DNA of 64,000 bases from Cenococcum geophilum 1.58 (taxonomy: Eukaryota > Ascomycota > Dothideomycetes > Gloniales > Gloniaceae): positions 1,027,166 to 1,091,165 of the forward strand of contig KV748214.1 of the NCBI GenBank assembly GCA_001692895.1, read 5' to 3'. The notes under the pieces are model-generated. The model was given only the letters and a program-made list of their open reading frames with translations. It was not told the DNA's origin and did no database searches. Both the position numbers and the translations under genes were made by a program. Shown one piece after another: positions 57,841-64,000 of this stretch (the stretch's first letter is position 1; every line of letters starts with the position of its first letter).

Positions 57841-58619
57841 GACTTGTTTAGTCTATAGTGGTTAATAGTTAGTATATTTAGGATAATAGTTAGAATCCTG
57901 CCGCCTCTACTAGTTAGGTGGCTAAGTATCTTATAGAAAGCTAAGTAGTAAGAAATTACTAAGGAAGCTTATATATGTATAACCTAAGCTATAAAAACTA
58001 AAGTAATTTTTCTATTACCTGGAAACATCCTTATAGTAATGCCGGTGCGTATTATCTGCGCTTTAACTAGGATTTTAAGATTAGTAAACGTACAAACTTT
58101 ACTAATATCCTCTTAGCTATAACTTAGAGATCTTACTAACCGGCTTAGCCCGTATAGATAAATTTATATAGTATACATACCTAAGCGTTTAGAGCTTTAG
58201 TTGCATCCTTCCTTATTAATATTATACTTACTAACCTACGGACTTACTTTAAGTGCAACAATAATATAAATATATATCTTACCCCCTCCTTCTAATTAAT
58301 ATGGCCCGCGGTTAAGTATAGCTACTAGCTTAGAAGTATAAGCGGAAGGCCTTAGTACTAAAAGACCGAGGTACATATCCTTTATATTTAGTTACATCCC
58401 GCTAACTATCGATAGGAAAGCAGCCTTAAGGTATTAGGAAAAAAGGAATATGGTAGCTTTTTTGTTAAAGCGCACGTATCTAAAAGATACTATAACTTTA
58501 AAAAAGGAGCCTGTCTAAGGATAGGTAGATATCTCTATAATTAAAAGACTAAAAGTAGTAGTAAGAAGTTAAAGACCTAGTTAATTGCATTCCGGCTAAA
58601 CCCTTTATAAAGCAATCGC
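57841..58619. other. Unassigned sequence left of gypsy-3
   Basis: Decayed DNA without a recognised family. It ends where the gypsy-3 LTR starts at 58620. Confidence 0.4.
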
Positions 58620-58806
58620 TGTCACAGTGCTGCAATGAAGTAGACTGAATAACTACGTTGTGGTATGAAGAGGAGAAGAAGGTGAAAAGGGGGTATTATA
58701 TACAAATAGTAGGGCCGGCCGCCAAGGTACTAGTGATAGGCCAGCCAACAGTAGAAAACAGTACGAGATAGTATAAAACAGTATGCATTAGGTTAGTGCC
58801 GTAATA
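58620..58806 (-). repeat. 3' LTR of gypsy-3
   Basis: 187 bp starting TGTCACAGTGCTGC and ending GTAATA, which is GTGACA after RIP changes. It contains the GC-rich GGGCCGGCCGCCAAGGTA block. The partner LTR is outside the window, so the length rests on the termini and the polypurine tract. Confidence 0.8.
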
Positions 58807-58823
58807 GTACTCCTCTCCCCTAG
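58807..58823 (-). promoter_or_regulatory. Polypurine tract of gypsy-3
   Basis: On the minus strand CTAGGGGAGAGGAGTAC lies directly upstream of the 3' LTR. Confidence 0.7.
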
Positions 58824-59149
58824 ATAGTTTAGTCCCTAAACCAAATAGATAACTCTAAAATAGGCAGTATTTGGGGTCGCCTATTTTTTACCGCAAAGAT
58901 ATCGGTTCCGCTTACCGCCCTTAACTGAGCTAATGGCGATTTTCCGTGCCGGGCATAGAAAATCCTAATTAGTTAGTTTAGTAAGTAAGGTCGGTAAAAC
59001 TCTACACTACCACCTAAATTAATCCGTATAGCGTTTCTTGGCAAGGATCTAACTAATTAGACAACTTTAACCGCTAGTCAAAGTTCCATAACATCTCAAC
59101 CACTATAATTTTTTTTAACACGGTGGTCGGCTATAACCTTAGCGTAACT

Positions 59150-62100
59150 TTTCCTTATCTCGTACCCAGTCTGGGGGTCCTAGCTTTTTAGGGTGTTACT
59201 TATAGAAGCGCTATATAGCCTATTCGCAACCCTTTAGGTCTTCTTCTAGCTGCTAGGTTATATCTTTATAATATTTCCATTTAATCTTATAAGTTAGGTC
59301 TTAGGGGTCTTCGTTATGTATATTAAGGATTTTCTTAAACTCCCATTTATCTTTTATATTACTATTATTATCTCTCTCTACTACTCGTCCTCGTATATTA
59401 TGGCGCTCTACGGTATTAATATTTACTTAGCTAGGGATCTCTTTAGCAGCCTAGAGGCGGACCTTAGATATATAGAAGGATTTATTTACTTAGATATAGT
59501 CCGGGAGGTCTACTATAACTGCCCCTTAGTATACTATAAGTATGGGGTACGGGCCATCCCATTTATTGTCCCATTTCTTCTTAGGTCTATTTATCTTTAT
59601 ATTTTCTAAGCTAACTATAACTATATCGCCTTTGTAGAATAACGCGCTCTTATCCCTACGGGTATTAGTATTATCTTTATAGCGTTGCTATAAAATCTAG
59701 GCTAGGGCCTTAAGCTATATTAATATCCGCTTAAAGCGGTTAGCTATAGAGTCTACGCGGAAGAACTCCTTCTTTGCTTATACTAATAGTGTTAATAGGC
59801 AGGAGCCAGCAGGCTTAATTCCAAGGCGAGGGTTAAAGCCATAGTTTATAAAAAACGGGGAGATACCTATACTCTTGTTAATTTAGTTATTTATAGCAAA
59901 CTTAGCAAGCGGCAGGTAGTTAACCTAGTTATCCTATATAAAGCTAACAAAAGCATAGAGGTATTTATTTACGGCAGCGTTAATAATTTTAGTTTAGCTG
60001 TCTATTTCTGGGTACCAGGCTAAGCTTAGTCTTAAGGTTATCTTAAGGCGTTTACTTAGTTATTACTAGAAGTTGCTAATAAATTATATACCGTAATTGG
60101 AGATAATCATGCTCAGTACACTATAGAGCTTATACACGTTATTAACAAAGCCGTTAACTAGCTCCTCTGTTAAGAGTCCTATTACTAGAATAAGGTATTA
60201 TATTTTAGTTAGGCGGTCTATAATAATAAGGATATATTTATATACCTTACCGTGGCGTTAGTATATCGGCAGCGTTGTGATATAGTTAATCAAAATATCG
60301 GTCTATAGGTAAGTAGGTAGTTCTAGTAGCTTTAGAAAACTAGGCGGGGTAAAACGGGGGGTCTTAGTGCAAAAGTATAGGGCATAGTCTTTAATAAAGG
60401 TAGCCGTGAATTAGGAGATTCCTAGCCACTAGTATATTCGGTTTAAAAGGTTAAGGGTTTTAACCTAGCCAGAGTAACTAGCGGGGCCGCTACTATAAGA
60501 GTAATAGATAACTTCTAGGTAGAGGTCTAGGGCGTTAGGGATAAAGAGGCGTTAGCGGAAGTAGATCTGTCCGTCAATAATACTATATTCTAACTTATTG
60601 CAATAGAGTAATTTTCTAATTTTCTTTAGCTAACGGCGAGCTTTCTAATTACGTAGGGCCGCTACCATATCTCTTACGAGTTTGTTCTCCTAGTATCCTA
60701 ACTAGATTAACTTATCTAGTAACTTTTCGGCTATTTTAGGGTCTAGAGTGGCTATAAACTCTATATCGTTAGAGTTATAGGACTTATATAGTAATTCTTC
60801 TAAGATTATAGGGTTAATTTTCTAGGGCGGTATAACAACTTGAGCTCGGTAGCGGAGGCGTTTATTATTAGCGTCCTTAGGCCTTATTCCTAGTAGCTGG
60901 CTTAGGGTATTAGGGAGCGTGGCTTTGCTACTAGGTCTATATATAATTATAAAGTTAAACTATAAAAGAAACTCTGCCTACTAGACTTAGTATTAATTTA
61001 GCTACTTAGTAGTTATAAACGTCTATAGGTTCTTATAGTTAGTAATAATTTTAAACGACTCCTTAGTCCCTTATAGCTCAGGACACTATTCCTTTAAAGC
61101 CTTAATAATAGCTAAGAGTTCTTTATCGTAAATCTCGTAGTTATACTCTAGCGTAGAGTACTTTACGGAGAAGAATGCAACCGGTCTTAATTTACCGTCA
61201 TTATTATACTGGGAAAGGACTCCGTCAAAAGCCTAATTTAATACGTCTGTCTCTGCCACTATTTTCTTTATATAGTCATAGTATGCTAGTACTAGTACTA
61301 AGGTAAAGGCTCCCTTAAGGGCCTTAAATAATTTGGCTTATTCTAGTCCCTATAGCCATCTAATGTCCTTCTTTAGGAGTTTTATTATAGGTATAGCAAC
61401 GGCAGAGTAGCCTTAGATAAATTATTGGTAGAAGTTCGCGAAGCTAAGAAATTATTATAGTTCTTTAATTAATGTTAGGTCCTTCTATTCCTATAAGGCC
61501 TATACCTTCTTAGGGTCCATAGTTATACTATTAGTTAAGATAATTAAGCCGAGGTATTTCGTTTTAGTAGAGTAGAACTTAGACTTATTAATATTAATCT
61601 AAAGTCTAGCATTACCAAGTTTTTGGATAACTTTATTTATATACTTAGCATACTTAGTGCGTGTTTTAAAAAAGACAAGGACGTTATTAAGGTAGGTAGT
61701 GTAGTAGTCGTTAAGGGCGTTATATAAGATATAATTAATATAGTTTTAGAACGTGGTGGGTGCGTTATAGAGGCTAAATAGTATAACTAGCATCTTATAG
61801 AGTCCGAACCGGGTAATAAATGCTATAAGCCACTTATAGCCCTCCGTAATCCGGATCCGGTTAAATATAGCAATTATATTAAGTTTAGTAAAGTACTTGG
61901 CACTATAAAGTGCGTTAAGTGTCTTATAGATTAGTAGCAGTGGGTACTAATTCTTAATAGTAACTGTATTTAGGCCTTAGTAGTTATAGTAGATTTGTAT
62001 ACTACCACCGGGCTTAGTAGCGAGGAGGAGTGGTACGGCAGCTGGTAAAGTTAATTCGCGGATAAAACCCTTATCTAGCATCTTATTAATCCACTTTTTT

Positions 62101-63500
62101 ACACACCTAAGTTTAGCAGGTAAGAGTGGTCTATTTTTATAATACGGGGCCTAGTTTCTAGGGATAACCTTAATTTTATGGTCCTATGGTCGGTAAGGGG
62201 GCAGCTTATCTACGTTCTTAGGGAAAAAGTGCTTAATATGTTTACGGAACTCCTTTAGTAAGCGTTATAAAATGTCTTTACGGGTTAATCCTAGTTTGCC
62301 TTTTAGGAATTTTTTAATATTAGTATTAACTATCTTCTGGCGTAGAGACTTAGGCTTAGTTTTTAGGTTTGTCTTAAGGAAATTATAAAAATAAAGGGGT
62401 AGCGCTTTACGGGCTTCTTTTATTGTATAGTCGCCCTCTACTAGCTAGCGGAAAGATTTTTCTAATAGGTTTAGTACTTCTATTAGGCCTATAGGCAGCT
62501 CTTTAAGCAGCTATTAGTGTTCTTCTTATTTAACTAGTTCTACTAGCTCCGCTATATAGATCCTTATTACCTTTATACCTTTTTGTTTATAGAACTAAGT
62601 AAAATTAACGGCATAAGTATATCTAATGTCGTCTAGTTTGGGGCGTGTTTGGCTCTCTAGTGCTACGGCTAGGCTAGCGCAGCTCGGTTAACCCCAGGGG
62701 GCGGAAACGCGGCGGCGGCCCTATACGGTATGCGCGGGAGATAGATATAAGGTTGGGCGTTATAGGGGGGAGGTTTTAATTGCTCTAGTTTCGGTTTTAG
62801 CTATAACGCCTTTAGCTGTTATACGCGCGGTTATATATACATATAGCAAATAACTTAGAGTTGGGTATCTTATTAGCTGGCCTAGGTTAAGCGGGTATAT
62901 ATAGGGGACTTATAGTTCTAGCGGTGTTTATATTCTTAGGGGTAAGGCAGTGTTTCTTAGGGGTAGGGCAGTAATCTAGTCTTCCAGAATCTTTATTTTA
63001 TTTACTATGTATATTAGCTTACTAGTATTAAGTACCTCTTCTACTATTAGCTAATAGTATCTAAGCGTTAGCTATGTAATACGTCCGTATAGTACTACTT
63101 AGTTATAATTAGGGATATGCCATAGGAGACAGTTATATGCGTAGTAATTAGAGTTAAACTTAAGCCCTAAAATGGGGAAGTTTATACTTAGGTTGTGCTT
63201 TTTAAGCTAGGGCATTCTAAGAATTACTAGTGTTGAGGGTAATAACTTTATAACGTAGAAAAGCATAAATTCTATATAGTGGCCGATTATTATTTTTGCT
63301 ATAAAGTAATAGGTAATAAAGCTAGATTGGAGTCTATTGGCGAGGCGGAGTGGTTTTAGGACTAGGAGTTTTTTTATTATAATATTATGCTTCTTTATAA
63401 GCGAGTCTTCGTCTATAAACGCTGGTGCTATACTACTACTATTAATAAGGCTTACTGTTTTAATAAGAACTTCTAGGAGTAGGTTACGTAGTAAGGAGAG
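59150..63500 (-). pseudogene. gypsy-3 pol relic: protease, RT, RNase H, integrase, chromodomain
   Basis: Minus strand, right to left. Protease near 63480-63380 (SIAPAFIDEDSLIKK, active site partly lost). RT at about 62150-61480, with a readable YLNNVLVFF at the YxDD site and a KPGGS block near 62010. RNase H at about 61300-60930 with ETDVLN at its first Asp. Integrase zinc and core at about 60700-59600, including TDILINY near 60290, ending WDNKWDGPYPI near 59550. Chromodomain at about 59310-59170 (LTYKIKWKYYKDIT, EEDLKGCE). The frame is nearly continuous with many TAG/TAA codons. Confidence 0.87.
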
Positions 63501-64000
63501 GTAAGTCTAAATAAGGATAGAATTTCTATTGTTATTTACTATTCTAAGATTAAATAGCAGCTAGCTTAGAATAAGGTTTAACTAATCTAGTAGCATAGAT
63601 CTAATCCTTTTATCCTCCTCCCTATATGGTTCTAACCCTTAGAGGCGACTTAGTCTAAGGGTTGGCCTTTTAATAGCTGCGTTATAGGGCTTAGCTAGTG
63701 GCTATAGTCTTAGCTAGTATATCCTAACGTATTGGTCTCTAACGGTGTATATATACTAGGGGGTACTTCGCTAATAACATAGCCGGTCTCGCGGTTAGTA
63801 GTGACACGAAGTACTTATCCGTAGTTTGTATACGGGACTATTGGCTAGGGCTACGTTGGGGAAGGGAATCGTGGGGGTGGGTTTCTGTATCCGAACCTAC
63901 GTCCTTATCTATAGTTACCGCCTTAATTACTATCCCCTTTATTAAAGAATCCGCCGCGGCTAGGGGGGGGTTAGCGCGGTAGTATTGGAAGGGGATTTGG

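Larger units (their letters stand above)
58620..64000 (-). mobile_element. Ty3/gypsy chromovirus (gypsy-3), incomplete at window end
   Basis: The 3' LTR (58620-58806) is followed inward by a pyrimidine tract (58807-58823), then minus-strand chromodomain, integrase, RNase H, RT and protease up to at least 63480. Gag and the 5' LTR would lie beyond 64000. The family differs from gypsy-1/2: short LTR (187 bp versus about 425) and different pol sequence. Confidence 0.9.

Overview
The window looks like a repeat-rich, AT-rich compartment of a filamentous ascomycete (Pezizomycotina). The evidence is a set of typical fungal transposons (Ty1/copia, Ty3/gypsy chromoviruses, hAT, Tc1/mariner, Fot1/pogo, Tad-like LINE) and one spliced gene with a short fungal-type intron. 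Almost every transposon frame is broken by TAG/TAA where Q or W codons are expected, and duplicated sites differ mainly by C:G to T:A changes in a CpA/TpG context. That is the signature of repeat-induced point mutation (RIP). No rRNA, tRNA gene, CRISPR array or telomere repeat was seen.

Layout. 1-3973: heavily decayed DNA with a LINE fragment at about 2850-3300. 3974-8962: complete copia element (207-bp LTRs, target duplication ATATC). 9520-10140: 12-bp minisatellite. 10485-38799: a very large terminal-inverted-repeat DNA element, 9-bp target duplication, about 11.4 kb before two later insertions. It encodes a DUF6589-type protein (plus strand), two tandem copies of an unrecognised minus-strand gene, a 51-bp tandem repeat, an unrecognised segment and a RecQ-like DEAD/DECH helicase (minus strand). 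Inserted in it are a copia element (16846-25830), itself carrying a hAT element (17419-20850), and a gypsy chromovirus (27066-34985).

38809-42042: a less mutated, GC-richer island holding the only gene that looks intact, an acyltransferase of the fungal BAHD-like family (two exons, minus strand, about 498 residues). 42043 to about 43230: an internally deleted relative of the large element. 43320-44629: Fot1/pogo transposase relic with a copia solo LTR inside. 44630 to about 54025: 5'-truncated gypsy chromovirus on the minus strand, same family as the one at 27066, interrupted by a Tc1/mariner element (48178-50624). 54026-58619: decayed repeats around a Tad-like LINE fragment. 58620-64000: a third chromovirus on the minus strand, running off the window.

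The most interesting object is the large inverted-repeat element. It pairs a DUF6589 protein with a RecQ-like helicase between matched ends and target duplications, is littered with the octamer GCGGATAT, and has a shortened relative 3.2 kb away. No activity can be expected from these copies because all their genes carry many stops.
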